Positions 1 to 9,389 of a stretch of 64,000 nucleotides of DNA are shown piece by piece. Under the pieces are notes generated by a model. That model was not told the DNA's origin. It saw only the letters and a list, made by a program, of their open reading frames with translations, and did not search any database. The stretch is from Pseudomonas syringae CC1557. Lineage in GTDB: Bacteria > Pseudomonadota > Gammaproteobacteria > Pseudomonadales > Pseudomonadaceae. The stretch lies in assembly GCF_000452705.1 (NCBI RefSeq), contig NZ_CP007014.1, positions 3,410,001 through 3,474,000 on the forward strand, given 5' to 3'. Every line of letters begins with the position of its first letter. Within the stretch, counting starts at the first letter, position 1. The translations under genes were made by a program, and so were the position numbers.

Positions 1-191
1 GCGATCTGGCGCTGGCAGAGCGAATGACCGAAGAGCTGGAGACCGGCGGCGTGTTCATCAACGGCTACAGCGCCTCAGACCCGCGCGTGAGCTTCGGCGG
101 CGTGAAGAAAAGCGGTTTTGGCCGAGAGCTTTCACACTTTGGCGTACGCGAGTTCTGCAACGCCCAGACCGTGTGGCGGGATCGTCACTGA
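1..191 (+). CDS. Aldehyde dehydrogenase, C-terminal end (partial)
   Basis: Only the last 62 codons are present; the reading frame starts at base 3 and ends with TGA at 189-191. The segment carries the C-terminal landmarks of NAD(P)-dependent aldehyde dehydrogenases: GGVFINGY (the loop after the catalytic domain), then FGGVKKSGFGREL and HFGVREFCN. This ending is typical of the succinate-semialdehyde dehydrogenase branch, which oxidises succinate semialdehyde to succinate in the cytoplasm, but the catalytic Cys and Glu lie outside the window so the substrate cannot be settled. A hairpin with a T-run at 289-309 probably ends its transcript. The family is sure; the specific substrate is inferred. 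Confidence 0.85.
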   Translation, partial: DLALAERMTEELETGGVFINGYSASDPRVSFGGVKKSGFGRELSHFGVREFCNAQTVWRDRH

Positions 192-258
192 AGTATCCGA
201 GGGAGAACACTTATCGTGCCCATGCGTGAGGAACGAGAGGTGCCCGAAAGTACGCTAT

Positions 259-281
259 CGTGCCCACCCCGCGTGGGCACG
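259..281. repeat. REP-like palindrome
   Basis: A perfect 9-bp inverted repeat (CGTGCCCAC, 5-nt loop, GTGGGCACG). The same ATCGTGCCCA string begins at 214, so this gap holds one intact and one degenerate copy. GTGCCCAC/GTGGGCAC palindromes of this kind are common intergenic REP-type elements in P. syringae and relatives; family membership here is inferred from the sequence alone. Confidence 0.5.
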
Positions 282-288
282 CCTTTCT

Positions 289-309
289 GGACGCTCTGCG
301 TCCGTTTTT
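289..309 (+). terminator. Probable rho-independent terminator of the aldehyde dehydrogenase gene
   Basis: GGACGC, 3-nt loop, GCGTCC (289-303), followed by G and TTTTT at 305-309. It lies about 100 bases after the stop of the upstream dehydrogenase, between convergent genes. The stem is short, so confidence is moderate. Confidence 0.5.
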
Positions 310-328
310 CATACGTGGCGCGACGTGA

Positions 329-913
329 TCAGTCGTCGCCGGTTTCCACGACCGCCGGCTCGCCAATGGTGTAGAAGTGCCCGCCAGCAACATAGTGCAG
401 GCTACGCCATTTCGGGTCGGCTTTTTCGAACTCCCAGTGCCCGTCGTTGAAGACACGGGTATCGGCCCAGGCGCCCACTACTTCGCCAATGAACAGATCG
501 TAAGTCTGTTGATTGTGCGGCTCGGGAATGACCTTGCAGATCAGCCACGCCGAGCATCCGACCACCAGCGGCGAGTCGTGACCGTCGATGCGGAACAGGT
601 CGACGTTGGCCTTGTCGAGCTTGTCCGGGGTGAAGACCCTGCTCTGGGTGCCGACGTCGAAGGTCATCTGCAATTGATCCAGATTGGGCACTTGCAGCGC
701 AAAGTATCCGCTCTTCTCGACCAGCCCGCGGGTCTTGGTCATCTTGTCGATCACCAGCGTCACCTTGGGCGGCGAGAAGTCCAGCGCACAGGCCCAGGCC
801 GCAGCCATGACGTTATGCGTGCCCTCGTGACTGGATGACACCAGCACGGTCGGCCCGTGGTTAAGCAAGCGGTAGGCTTTTTCCAGCTCGACAGGACGAA
901 TGTGATTGTCCAC
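329..913 (-). CDS. Flavin reductase family protein
   Basis: This 194-aa protein matches the flavin-reductase-like (FMN-binding split barrel) family, which reduces FMN or FAD with NAD(P)H or binds flavin for a partner oxygenase. Typical features are the N-terminal GPTVLVSSSHEGTHNVMAAA stretch (flavin phosphate region), the ALDFSPPKVTLVID strand, and the SGYFALQVP motif. It starts at GTG (913) with GAGGG six bases upstream. It stands alone between a terminator-like hairpin and the divergent MocA-like gene, so its partner is not shown by context. The length is normal for the family; the substrate is unknown. Confidence 0.82.
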   Translation of the reverse strand: MDNHIRPVELEKAYRLLNHGPTVLVSSSHEGTHNVMAAAWACALDFSPPKVTLVIDKMTKTRGLVEKSGYFALQVPNLDQLQMTFDVGTQSRVFTPDKLDKANVDLFRIDGHDSPLVVGCSAWLICKVIPEPHNQQTYDLFIGEVVGAWADTRVFNDGHWEFEKADPKWRSLHYVAGGHFYTIGEPAVVETGDD

Positions 914-1040
914 TTGAAACCCTCGGAAACATGATTCGTACCGCTACCGACAGAGCAGCGAAATAAGGCATTCTGCGTGCGCCAGCCGCACTGAGTCGCG
1001 CGGTTGCAAGCATCCGTTCACCCACTCTTGAGGCATCGGA

Positions 1041-1664
1041 TTGACCAGCATAGACAGCCACAACTCCAAAGTGTTCGCCCTGATCCTGGCGGCAGGCAGC
1101 AGCAAACGTTTTGATGGCGATAAACGCCAGGCGCTGCTGCCCTGCGGACGGACCTTGCTGACGGCAAGTCTCGACAACGCCAGAAAAGCATTCACTCAGG
1201 TGGCGGTGATACTGCGTACGGACGATGACCGCGAAGCACTCGGTATTCCCGCAGAGATTACGGTCATCCGCAGCGAACACGCCGGCCTGGGCATGGGCCA
1301 CAGTCTGGCCAGCGGAATCGCCGCCGTGGTGAACTCGTCATCTGATGCAGTGGCAATACTGCTCGCAGACATGCCGTGGATACAGCCGCAGACCTTGCGC
1401 AATCTGTTGATGCTCGCTGACCCGCAGCGTATTGCCCTGCCGATGCATGAAGGCCAGCGCGGCCATCCGGTGATCATCGGACGCCGGTTCTGGCCGGAGC
1501 TGCTGAAACTCGAAGGTGATCAGGGCGCCAAGGCCCTGATCGCCCATAACCCCGACCTTTGCGATGTAATGGACTGTGACGACCCGGGTATCCTGCTCGA
1601 TGCAGACACACGTTCGACGCTGGCTATGGCCTGCCAGCAACACCTTGCAGATCGCTGCGACTGA
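1041..1664 (+). CDS. MocA-like nucleotidyltransferase (molybdenum cofactor maturation)
   Basis: This 207-aa protein belongs to the NTP-transferase family that includes MocA, which transfers CMP to the molybdopterin cofactor for the xanthine-oxidase family of enzymes. The signature nucleotide-binding loop is LILAAGSSKRFDGDK near residue 15, followed by the LLADMPWI metal-binding motif and GQRGHPVIIGRRFW. The start is TTG at 1041, chosen because GAGG sits seven bases upstream and no ATG gives the conserved N-terminus. It is convergent with, and overlaps by about 40 bases, the XdhC-like gene of the adjacent molybdenum aldehyde oxidoreductase operon, so it very likely prepares the MCD form of the cofactor for that enzyme. 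Confidence 0.82.
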   Translation: MTSIDSHNSKVFALILAAGSSKRFDGDKRQALLPCGRTLLTASLDNARKAFTQVAVILRTDDDREALGIPAEITVIRSEHAGLGMGHSLASGIAAVVNSSSDAVAILLADMPWIQPQTLRNLLMLADPQRIALPMHEGQRGHPVIIGRRFWPELLKLEGDQGAKALIAHNPDLCDVMDCDDPGILLDADTRSTLAMACQQHLADRCD

Positions 1665-2613
1665 CACCGTTGGCGACCCGCAGGATATCGGCCATCACTG
1701 CAATCGCAATTTCCGCAGGTGTCTTGCTGCCGAGGTTCAAGCCGATCGGCGCGTGAATGCGCTCCAGCGCCTCGGCACCCAGCCCGCCAATCCGCGCCAG
1801 GCGCTCGATACGCTTGCTGCTGGTGCGCATCGAGCCCATTGCACCGATATAAAACGCCTCGGTGCGCACGGCTTCCAGCATGCTCAGGTCATCCAGTTTC
1901 GGATCATGAGTCAACGCCAGCACCGCCGTCGAACTGTGACAGCCGCCTTCAGCAATGAACACGGCCGGCAGGACCCCGCGTACTTCGACGCCCGGCATCG
2001 AGAACCCCGCAGTGACTTCGGTACGCGGATCACAGATGATCACTTCGTAACCCATGGCCACGGCAAAACTGGCGCAGAATTCGGCGACGGGCGAGAGTCC
2101 GGCAAGCAGCACGCGATAGACCGCGCCCATCCGCACGCTGATGCGTTCGTCGTTGATCTGTACCCGCGCCTCACCCAGTGAGGCAGGCCCGACGTCTCTC
2201 TGTACACCGCCCAATTGCACCTCTCTGCTGACCAGCTCACGTCCGGCCAGCGCCTGCTCGATGGCCGCCAGATGCGCATCAGCTTCAGGACTCGGCGCAA
2301 TGAACTCGATCAACACATCCAGCACACCACCGCACGGCAAAGCCCGGGTTGGCGCAAAGCCGCCATCCCCGTAGCGAACCACCTGATTGACCGGCTGAAA
2401 CTGCCCGGCAGCGACGCGTTCGAGAAAATCTTCTTCCACGCAGCCGCCAGACAACGAACCGCGATGCTCGCCACTGTTCAGCGCCACCAGCATTGCACCC
2501 GGCCCGCGCGGAGCTGAGCCGAACGTCGAAAGCACCGTACACAGCCAGACTGGCTTGCCACTTGCCAGCCAGTCACGTGCCTGCTGTACCACCTGCAAAT
2601 CGAGTTGTTTCAT
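1624..2613 (-). CDS. paoD: XdhC/PaoD-family molybdenum cofactor insertion chaperone
   Basis: This 329-aa protein is an XdhC/CoxI-family protein. These bind the matured molybdenum cofactor and insert it into xanthine-oxidase-type enzymes; in E. coli the equivalent is PaoD for PaoABC. The N-terminal XdhC motif GSAPRGPGAMLV and GSLSGGCVEEDF (conserved Cys) are present, as is the C-terminal Rossmann domain with LTHDPKLDD and FYIGAMGSMRTSSKR. It is the last gene of the operon, two bases after the paoC stop, with AGGG before its ATG. Its 3' end overlaps the convergent MocA-like gene. The family call is firm; the paoD name rests on synteny. Confidence 0.85.
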   Translation of the reverse strand: MKQLDLQVVQQARDWLASGKPVWLCTVLSTFGSAPRGPGAMLVALNSGEHRGSLSGGCVEEDFLERVAAGQFQPVNQVVRYGDGGFAPTRALPCGGVLDVLIEFIAPSPEADAHLAAIEQALAGRELVSREVQLGGVQRDVGPASLGEARVQINDERISVRMGAVYRVLLAGLSPVAEFCASFAVAMGYEVIICDPRTEVTAGFSMPGVEVRGVLPAVFIAEGGCHSSTAVLALTHDPKLDDLSMLEAVRTEAFYIGAMGSMRTSSKRIERLARIGGLGAEALERIHAPIGLNLGSKTPAEIAIAVMADILRVANGVSRSDLQGVAGRP

Positions 2614-2615
2614 TG

Positions 2616-4832
2616 TTACAACCCTGCCATCAGTTTTTCCTTGGTGATCGGCAGGCTACGCACACGCTTGCCCGTCGCGTGGTAGACCGCATTGGCCACT
2701 GCCGCGGCCAGCCCGGTCACACCGATCTCGCCAATGCCACGCGCGCCGAACTCGCCAAGGTTGTAATCCGGGTAATCGAGCAACAGGACATCGATGTCCG
2801 GCTGATCGGCATGCACCGGCACCACGTACTCGGCGTAGTTGTTATTCACCGGCATGCCCGTGCGCGGGTCGTACTCGGCGGCCTCGAACAGCGCCATGCC
2901 GATGCCCATGACAATCGCGCCTTCTACCTGATTGCGCGCGGCCAACGGGTTGACCACCTTGCCCACGTCAATGGCGCTGACCACCCGCGCAACCCGCAGG
3001 CTGGAAATGCCCGGATCCCAGCGCACCTCAACAAAATGCACGCCGAACGACCGGAATGAATACTTGCCGGCTTCAGGCATGCCGCTCTGGAAGTTGCCTT
3101 CGGCACGCGACAGGCGCTGCCCCTTGAGCACGTCGACAAAACTGGCGCGTTGCTCGCCGAGCACCAGTTGACCGTTTTCGACCTTGATCGACTCGGCGTC
3201 CTGCCCGGCGAATATCGCGTCCTTGCTGACGGCGTACTGGCGCAGCTTCTGCAGCGCTTCACGCGTAGCACCGGCAATCGCCGGCATGACGCTGGCGGTG
3301 ACCCAGGAACCACCCGAAACCGGGCCAGCCGGAAAGGATGAACTGCCCAGCTCCACTTCGACACGCTCAATCGGAATGCCGGTCAACTGGCTGACAGTCT
3401 GCGCGACGATGGTGTAGGTTCCGGTGCCGATGTCCTGCAAGCCACATTGAGCCAGTGCAGTGCCGTCGGAACGCAGAATGACCCGCGCATCGGTCGGCAC
3501 CTGATAGGCCTCCCAGTTGCACGCCCCCATGCCGTAACCGATGATTTCATCACCTTCACGCATCGACCCTACTTCAGCCTTGCGCGCCTGCCAGCCGAAA
3601 CGTTCGGCGGCCTTGTCGATCGCTTCCGGCAAGTGGTTGCTCGACCACGGCAAGCCCATGCTCTGATCCATGTCAGACAGGTTCAGCTTGCGAAACGCCA
3701 GCGGGTCGAGGCCACTGGCCAAGGCCATTTCGTCGATGGCCGACTCCAGCGCAAACAGGCCCGGTGCCGCGCCCGGTGCGCGCATGGATGTGGGCGTACC
3801 GCGGTTGATCGAGCTGATCTTGTGGCTGACCAGCACGTTGTCGCAGGAATACAGGCTTTTGGTCACGCCGCCGCAGTTCTCGGTGTAGTCATCAAGCATC
3901 GAGGTGTTGTTGAGCGACTCATGCCGGATCGACACCAGCTTGCCACTGGCATCGGTGGCCAGACGCAGGCGCTGACGGGTTTCCGGGCGGTGGCCCACGG
4001 TGGTGAACATCTGCGCACGCGGCAGCACCAGTTGCACCGGCCGACCGGTGACTTGAGCGGCAGCGCAGGCCGCCACAGAGTGCGGCCACGGCCATAGCTT
4101 GCCGCCAAAACCAGAGCCAATGAACGGCGCTCGCACTTCCACGCGATCAGGCGACAGGTCGAACACGTTGGCCAGCAGGTTGCGATGGTTGACCACGCCC
4201 TGAGTGCTCTCGTAAACGAACAGCTTGCCGTCCTGCCACCACGCGGTGCTGGCGTGCATTTCCATCGGGTTATGCACCTCAACCGGCGTGGTGTAAGTCT
4301 GGTCGATCTGCGTCTTGGCGCTCTGAAACGCGCTGTCCGGGTTGCCACGGTTATGGCCCGCACCGCCGTCACGGACGCCATTGACGCGCATGCCTTCCTG
4401 CAGATCCTTGACCGCCGGACGCTGTTCGTAATCGACCGTCACGCGATGAGCAGCCGCCCTCGCCTGTTCGAAACTTTCGGCGACCACCAGCGCGACGAAC
4501 TGACCGGGGTAGTAAACCCGGTCATCCTCAAACGGCAGTCGGTGCTCGTCGGCCTTGCTCGCCGAGAGCATCTTGGCAAAGCTCAGTTTGGTAGTGGGGG
4601 TGCGGTGCAGCGCGGGGAAGTTGCCATGATGAAAAATCTCGATCACGCCAGGCATGGCTTTCGCCTGCTGGTCGTTGATCGCCGCCACACGGCCGTTGCC
4701 AATGGTGCTGTAAACGCCGTAGGCATAGAGCATTTTGCCCATGGGATGGTCTGCGGCGTAGCGCGCTTCGCCACTGACTTTCTTGCCGCCGTCGATACGA
4801 CGCTGCGGCGTGCCGATAATGTTTTCGCTCAT
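2616..4832 (-). CDS. paoC: Aldehyde oxidoreductase, molybdenum-cofactor-binding subunit
   Basis: This 738-aa large subunit of a xanthine-oxidase-family enzyme resembles E. coli PaoC (YagR), the catalytic subunit of the periplasmic aldehyde oxidoreductase that detoxifies aromatic aldehydes. Visible marks are the N-terminal RRIDGGKKVSGEARYAADH domain, the GSGFGGK cofactor loop near residue 240, RAPGAAPG near 350, and the C-terminal FGARGIGEIGVTG segment, whose Glu is the base in this family. It lacks its own Tat signal and presumably travels with the small subunit. ATG at 4832 has AGGA seven bases upstream. It lies between the FAD subunit and the XdhC-like chaperone genes. Confidence 0.9.
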   Translation of the reverse strand: MSENIIGTPQRRIDGGKKVSGEARYAADHPMGKMLYAYGVYSTIGNGRVAAINDQQAKAMPGVIEIFHHGNFPALHRTPTTKLSFAKMLSASKADEHRLPFEDDRVYYPGQFVALVVAESFEQARAAAHRVTVDYEQRPAVKDLQEGMRVNGVRDGGAGHNRGNPDSAFQSAKTQIDQTYTTPVEVHNPMEMHASTAWWQDGKLFVYESTQGVVNHRNLLANVFDLSPDRVEVRAPFIGSGFGGKLWPWPHSVAACAAAQVTGRPVQLVLPRAQMFTTVGHRPETRQRLRLATDASGKLVSIRHESLNNTSMLDDYTENCGGVTKSLYSCDNVLVSHKISSINRGTPTSMRAPGAAPGLFALESAIDEMALASGLDPLAFRKLNLSDMDQSMGLPWSSNHLPEAIDKAAERFGWQARKAEVGSMREGDEIIGYGMGACNWEAYQVPTDARVILRSDGTALAQCGLQDIGTGTYTIVAQTVSQLTGIPIERVEVELGSSSFPAGPVSGGSWVTASVMPAIAGATREALQKLRQYAVSKDAIFAGQDAESIKVENGQLVLGEQRASFVDVLKGQRLSRAEGNFQSGMPEAGKYSFRSFGVHFVEVRWDPGISSLRVARVVSAIDVGKVVNPLAARNQVEGAIVMGIGMALFEAAEYDPRTGMPVNNNYAEYVVPVHADQPDIDVLLLDYPDYNLGEFGARGIGEIGVTGLAAAVANAVYHATGKRVRSLPITKEKLMAGL

Positions 4833-4841
4833 GAGAAATTC

Positions 4842-5825
4842 CTAGGCCGTGAGGTCACGAAGATTGCGGACGATGACCTGCTGACCCAGCGGGATCTTGA
4901 AGGCGTTGTGTTCGTAGGCGCGCGAGCCCTTCATCGCCAGTTCTGCGACCCTGGCGAAGGTGCTCATGTCGGCACGCTGGCCGATCAGCGCCCGTTCAGC
5001 TTCGACGGCGCGCCACGGCTTGGTGCCCACACCGCCCAGCGCGATACGTGCATCGGTGATGCGCTTGCCATCCATGACCAGAATGACCGCACTGGAGGCC
5101 AGGGCGAACTGGTAGGAGGTGCGGTCACGCAGCTTCAGATACGACGAACGAGCGCCTGACAGCGGCGCATCCAGGGTCACATGAGTGATCAGTTCGTGAG
5201 GTGCGAGGGCATGTTCGCGCTGCGGTGTGTCACCGGGCAGCAGATGAAAATCGGCAAACGGAATATCCCGTGTGCCGCTGGCACTCTGAACCGTGACCTG
5301 GGCACCGATCGCTGCCATGCCGACACACATGTCCGACGGGTGCGTTGCAATGCAATGATCGCTGGTGCCAAGCACCGCATGCACGCTGCGATTCAGCCCG
5401 CCGATGGCTGCGCAACCCGAACCTGGCTGGCGCTTGTTGCACGCTGATACGTTGTCGCGAAAATACGGGCAGCGCACACGCTGCATGAGGTTACCGGCCG
5501 TGGTCGCCTTGTTGCGCAACTGGGTCGACGCTCCGGCAAGCAGCGCTTCGGACAGCACCGGGTAACGCTGCTGCACCAGCGGATGGCTGGCCAGGTCGGT
5601 GTTGCTGACCAATGCGCCGATGCGCAGACGCCCGTCAGGCAGCGACTCGACCTGTTTCAGCGCCAGGTGGTTGATGTCCACCAACTGCTCGGGCTGCATC
5701 ACATCGAGTTTGACCAGATCGAGCAACGTGGTGCCACCTGCCAGGTAAAAACGCTGGCCCTGACCCGACGCCGACGTAACCGCCTGTGCGGGCGAAGCAG
5801 CCCGCGCGTAATCGAAAGTTCGCAT
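4842..5825 (-). CDS. paoB: Aldehyde oxidoreductase, FAD-binding subunit with extra Fe-S loop
   Basis: This 327-aa FAD-binding medium subunit begins MRTFDYARA; its ATG overlaps the TGA of the upstream small-subunit gene by one base, which fixes the start. The FAD site is seen as FYLAGGTTLLDL near residue 33. A cysteine-rich insertion (CPYFRD, CNKRQPGSGC and DMCVG, roughly residues 124-180) matches the extra [4Fe-4S]-binding loop of E. coli PaoB (YagS) that most xanthine dehydrogenase FAD subunits lack. This loop is the main reason to assign the operon to the Pao type. It passes electrons from the 2Fe-2S subunit to FAD. Confidence 0.9.
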   Translation of the reverse strand: MRTFDYARAASPAQAVTSASGQGQRFYLAGGTTLLDLVKLDVMQPEQLVDINHLALKQVESLPDGRLRIGALVSNTDLASHPLVQQRYPVLSEALLAGASTQLRNKATTAGNLMQRVRCPYFRDNVSACNKRQPGSGCAAIGGLNRSVHAVLGTSDHCIATHPSDMCVGMAAIGAQVTVQSASGTRDIPFADFHLLPGDTPQREHALAPHELITHVTLDAPLSGARSSYLKLRDRTSYQFALASSAVILVMDGKRITDARIALGGVGTKPWRAVEAERALIGQRADMSTFARVAELAMKGSRAYEHNAFKIPLGQQVIVRNLRDLTA

Positions 5826-6505
5826 CAGACGGCTCCCCCCATTTTCGAACGCGCCGACTGCACGGCCGAGAGAATGTTCTTGTAGGCACCACAGCGGCAA
5901 ATGTTGCCGCTCATGGCTTCTCGCACACTGGCGTCATCCGAGGGAATGTTCGGGTCCTTGAGAATCGCGACGGCGCTCATGATCTGCCCAGAGGTGCAAT
6001 AACCGCACTGGTAGGCGTCGTGTTCCCAGAAGGCTTCCTGAACCGGATGCAGCTTGCCGTTTTCGGCCAGCCCTTCGATGGTGGTGATGCTGTCGCCCTG
6101 ATGCTGTACCGCGATGGACAGACAGGAATTGATCGCCACCCCGTTGACCAGCAACGTGCACGCGCCGCACTGGCCATGGTCGCAGCCTTTCTTGGTGCCG
6201 GTCAGTTGCAGGCGGTCACGTAACACGTCGAGCAGCACGGCATTGGCGGGCACGTTCAGGGTATGAACCTGGCCGTTGACCTTGAGCTGGATACGATGTT
6301 CGCCAGCCGCAGGTGCATCACTGTCTTCAATCACTGGAGCGACTGCGGCTGCGGGTGCTGCTTGCAACAGGCCGTCGGAGGGTATCCAGGTGGACAATGT
6401 GGCAGCCGCGATACCCGACGCGCCGAACTTCAGAAAGTTGCGACGCGAAGGCTGCACGGCACTGCTGTCGACAGCAGGTTCCTTGTGCTTTTCAGGTTCA
6501 GTCAT
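5825..6505 (-). CDS. paoA: Aldehyde oxidoreductase, Tat-exported 2Fe-2S subunit
   Basis: This 226-aa small subunit has two [2Fe-2S] clusters. Near residue 20 is the twin-arginine motif SRRNFLKFGASG followed by a hydrophobic segment, so the folded complex is exported by Tat to the periplasm, as for E. coli PaoA (YagT). The plant-type ferredoxin cluster (CDHGQCGACTLLVNG) and the second cluster (YQCGYCTSGQIM and GNICRCGAY) are complete. The start used is MTEPEKHKEP at 6505, which leaves a proper Tat leader; a TTG 39 bases upstream is also in frame. It is the first gene of paoABCD; about 900 gene-free bases lie upstream. Confidence 0.9.
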   Translation of the reverse strand: MTEPEKHKEPAVDSSAVQPSRRNFLKFGASGIAAATLSTWIPSDGLLQAAPAAAVAPVIEDSDAPAAGEHRIQLKVNGQVHTLNVPANAVLLDVLRDRLQLTGTKKGCDHGQCGACTLLVNGVAINSCLSIAVQHQGDSITTIEGLAENGKLHPVQEAFWEHDAYQCGYCTSGQIMSAVAILKDPNIPSDDASVREAMSGNICRCGAYKNILSAVQSARSKMGGAV

Positions 6506-7402
6506 CAGGATCACTCGGTAATAGCCGACGCTGCTATCAAGCAAGCGACGGGTGTTGTTTTAGGTCAGCGTTCCGGGCGTGCTCCTGCTCACTGACCTGT
6601 TATTTTTCATCGGTCATGAGAGCCAAAACGCTATCACCGGCATAAGTGTTTAACTGGTCTGCGCCGTTAAAGTTCCAACTCATTGACCGGCGTCTGTTTC
6701 CGGAGGTTGCGGGCACAGCGCACGAAGACCTGTTGACCCTAACAGTTGGTCAAAGCACTGATTAGCCGGCCAGATCAGCTAGCGGTCGTGAAAATTACTC
6801 ATTAATGGATGACAAGAAGCGAAACGTTCGGGTCAGCAGGCGATATGGAACAGCGCGAACAGGCATGCACGGATCTGTGCAACTAGTGGCAGGCGGCTCA
6901 AGACTCGTCAGTAAATGACGATATAGAAAGTCTGGAAGGTCCAGAGGCGTCTAAATCAGGGCATTGGTGCCCGATAGTGTGATGGCACCTCGCAACGGAG
7001 GCCCGGATTATGCGAAAATGCCGCGTCTTCGCTTAATGGCCCCATGGTTTTGCGCAGCAGGCGTATAAAAATACGCTTCAGGCGTGTCTCCATGCCCCAT
7101 CACGGCGTCTCAGACTCCGTGAACAGGCTGACCAGGTGTGCTTCGCGCGGGTGTAACCGGACAGGCTTCGGGCACCGCAGCACACCGACAGAGCAAAAAT
7201 GTCACTCATGACGCTGAATCCAACGATGATAAGAAGCCAGCGCAGCAGGACATAAATTGAGGTCTCGAGCGGTATTATATTGGCCTTGTATGTCCACCTC
7301 TAGCCCCAGTGGGTGCGAGAGTTTGTCGCATACGTCAAAGCGTGTGACAGGCCAGCCCCTCAGGAGCAGTCGGCGGATGGCGTTTATCAGATGGATGACA
7401 GA
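6506..7402. other. Long gene-free region between paoA and mqo
   Basis: No convincing gene was found. It must hold the divergent promoters for paoA and mqo. Structures seen are an inverted repeat TTGACC-N9-GGTCAA (6733-6753), a small hairpin GGGCA-TTGG-TGCCC (6959-6972), and GCGTAT/ATACGC around 7060-7076. None can be assigned to a named regulator or RNA from sequence alone. Confidence 0.5.
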
Positions 7403-9040
7403 ATGTTTAAGAAAGTGAATACGGCCCTGCTGGGTATGGCCATCTCCATGGGCATCATGCCCGTGCATGCAGCTGAAACCAAAAAAGTCGACGTGCTGCT
7501 TGTTGGCGGCGGCATCATGAGTGCAACCCTCGCTGTCTGGCTCAATGAGCTGGAGCCGAGCTGGTCGATGGAAATGGTCGAGCGTCTCGACGGCGTCGCC
7601 GAAGAAAGCTCCAACGGCTGGAACAACGCCGGTACAGGTCACTCGGCGCTGGCCGAACTGAACTACACCCCTGAAGACAAGAACGGCAACGTCGACATCT
7701 CCAAGGCGATCGAGATCAACGAAGCGTTCCAGATCTCCCGTCAGTTCTGGTCCTGGCAGGTCAAGACCGGCGTCCTGAAAGACCCGCGCTCGTTCATCAA
7801 CTCCACGCCGCACATGAGCTTCGTGTGGGGCGACAACAACATCCAGTTCCTGCGCAAGCGTTACGCAGCATTGCAAGCCAGCCCGCTGTTCAGCGGCATG
7901 CAGTACTCCGAGGACCACGAGCAGATCAAGAAGTGGGTTCCGCTGATGATGGAAGGTCGTGACCCGGCGCAGAAGCTGGCCGTGACCTGGAGCCCGATCG
8001 GCACCGACGTCAACTTCGGCGAGATCACTCGTCAGTTCGTCGCCAACCTGAAAGCCAAGCAGAATTTCAACCTGCAGTTGTCGAGCGAAGTCGAAGACAT
8101 CAATCACAACGACGACGGCACTTGGCGCGTCAAGTACAAGAACCTGAAAGACGGTACCGTTACCGAAACCGACACCAAGTTCCTGTTCATCGGCGCCGGC
8201 GGTGCTGCTCTGCATCTGCTGCAAGAGTCGGGCATTCCTGAAGCCAAGGAATACGGCGGCTTCCCGGTTGGCGGTTCGTGGCTTGTCACTGACAACCAGA
8301 CCCTGGCCATGCAACACATGGGCAAGGCCTACGGTATTGCTTCGACCGGTGCGCCACCCATGTCGGTTCCTCACCTGGACACCCGTGTCCTGGACGGTAA
8401 GCGCGTGATCCTGTTTGGCCCGTTCGCGACCTTCTCGACGAAGTTCCTGAAAAACGGTTCGTACTTCGATCTGCTGACCAGCACCACCACTCACAACGTA
8501 TGGCCGATGACCCGCGTTGGTATCGAACAGTACCCGCTGATCGAATACCTGGCAGGTCAGGTGATGATGTCTGACGACGATCGCTTTGCTGCCCTGAAAG
8601 AATACTTCCCGAACGCCAAGAAAGAAGACTGGCGCCTGATGCAAGCCGGTCAGCGCGTACAGATCATCAAGCGTGACGAAGAGAAAGGCGGCGTTCTGAA
8701 ACTGGGTACCGAAATCGTTGCTTCCAAGGACGGCTCCATCGCCGGTCTGCTGGGCGCATCGCCAGGTGCTTCGACCGCAGCGCCAATCATGCTGGGTGTG
8801 CTTGAGAAAGTCTTCAAGGACAAGGTAGCGACTCCGGCCTGGCAGGAAAAACTGCACCAGATCGTACCTAGCTACGGCACCAAGCTGAACAACAACCCGG
8901 ATCGCGTTGCCGAGGAATGGGCTTACACAGCCGAAGTTCTGCAACTGACTCCACCACCGCCGGTGAACAAGACAGGCACGGCCCCAACGCCTGCCGCCCA
9001 GCCAGCGAAAAGCAATCCAGCCAGTGACATGGCTCTTTAA
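7403..9040 (+). CDS. mqo: Malate:quinone oxidoreductase
   Basis: This 545-aa FAD enzyme oxidises malate to oxaloacetate and passes electrons to quinone. The N-terminal FAD fold is [16 protein letters not shown], followed by the Mqo signatures [19 protein letters not shown] and [11 protein letters not shown], and C-terminal [13 protein letters not shown]. The preferred start at 7403 ([17 protein letters not shown]) gives a signal-peptide-like hydrophobic N-terminus ending near HAAE, as in other Pseudomonas Mqo paralogues; ATG at 7391 is the alternative. The C-terminus carries a Pro/Ala-rich tail (residues ~515-540). A strong terminator follows at 9062. It appears to be a single-gene unit. Confidence 0.93.
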   Translation: MFKKVNTALLGMAISMGIMPVHAAETKKVDVLLVGGGIMSATLAVWLNELEPSWSMEMVERLDGVAEESSNGWNNAGTGHSALAELNYTPEDKNGNVDISKAIEINEAFQISRQFWSWQVKTGVLKDPRSFINSTPHMSFVWGDNNIQFLRKRYAALQASPLFSGMQYSEDHEQIKKWVPLMMEGRDPAQKLAVTWSPIGTDVNFGEITRQFVANLKAKQNFNLQLSSEVEDINHNDDGTWRVKYKNLKDGTVTETDTKFLFIGAGGAALHLLQESGIPEAKEYGGFPVGGSWLVTDNQTLAMQHMGKAYGIASTGAPPMSVPHLDTRVLDGKRVILFGPFATFSTKFLKNGSYFDLLTSTTTHNVWPMTRVGIEQYPLIEYLAGQVMMSDDDRFAALKEYFPNAKKEDWRLMQAGQRVQIIKRDEEKGGVLKLGTEIVASKDGSIAGLLGASPGASTAAPIMLGVLEKVFKDKVATPAWQEKLHQIVPSYGTKLNNNPDRVAEEWAYTAEVLQLTPPPPVNKTGTAPTPAAQPAKSNPASDMAL

Positions 9041-9389
9041 GGCTCTCACAGCTTGAAGCGAAGCCCCGCCAGACCTCGTCTGGCGGGGCTTTTTAATGCT
9101 CGCAACAGAATCACCCGCAAAAACCAGTTAAAACTACGCATCTTCTTGGCACCTGTTATGGTGAGCGGCTTCCTTCCACCTCTGGCTTACTCCAGCAGAG
9201 CGGCATGACCCAAGTCTCCACGCCGCACCTTCGCGGCAACCTCGCATTTCTTGCGCTGTCCATCTGGGCCACCGGCCGCCCGAAGCATTGTTGCGCCTGA
9301 AGAAGTCTGTGCGAATCGTTTCGACTGCCTGCCGCACCAGAGCAGCGACTGGCTGTTTCTGGCTGAAACACCCACTGGAGTTCACGTAA
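9041..9389. other. Intergenic region mqo-bphP
   Basis: It contains the mqo terminator at its start and, by position, the promoter of the bacteriophytochrome gene. A GGAG nine bases before the ATG at 9390 is the ribosome site. Nothing else was recognised. Confidence 0.5.
9062..9094 (+). terminator. Rho-independent terminator of mqo
   Basis: A perfect 12-bp stem (AGCCCCGCCAGA / TCTGGCGGGGCT, 9062-9090) with a 5-nt loop and TTTT at 9091-9094, 22 bases after the mqo stop. Confidence 0.9.

Noticed and set aside
7202..9049. 615-codon open frame on the minus strand opposite mqo
   Set aside because: It mirrors a strongly conserved enzyme gene in GC-rich DNA, has no recognisable domains and an odd composition (His/Gln/Arg-rich); it is a shadow of mqo.
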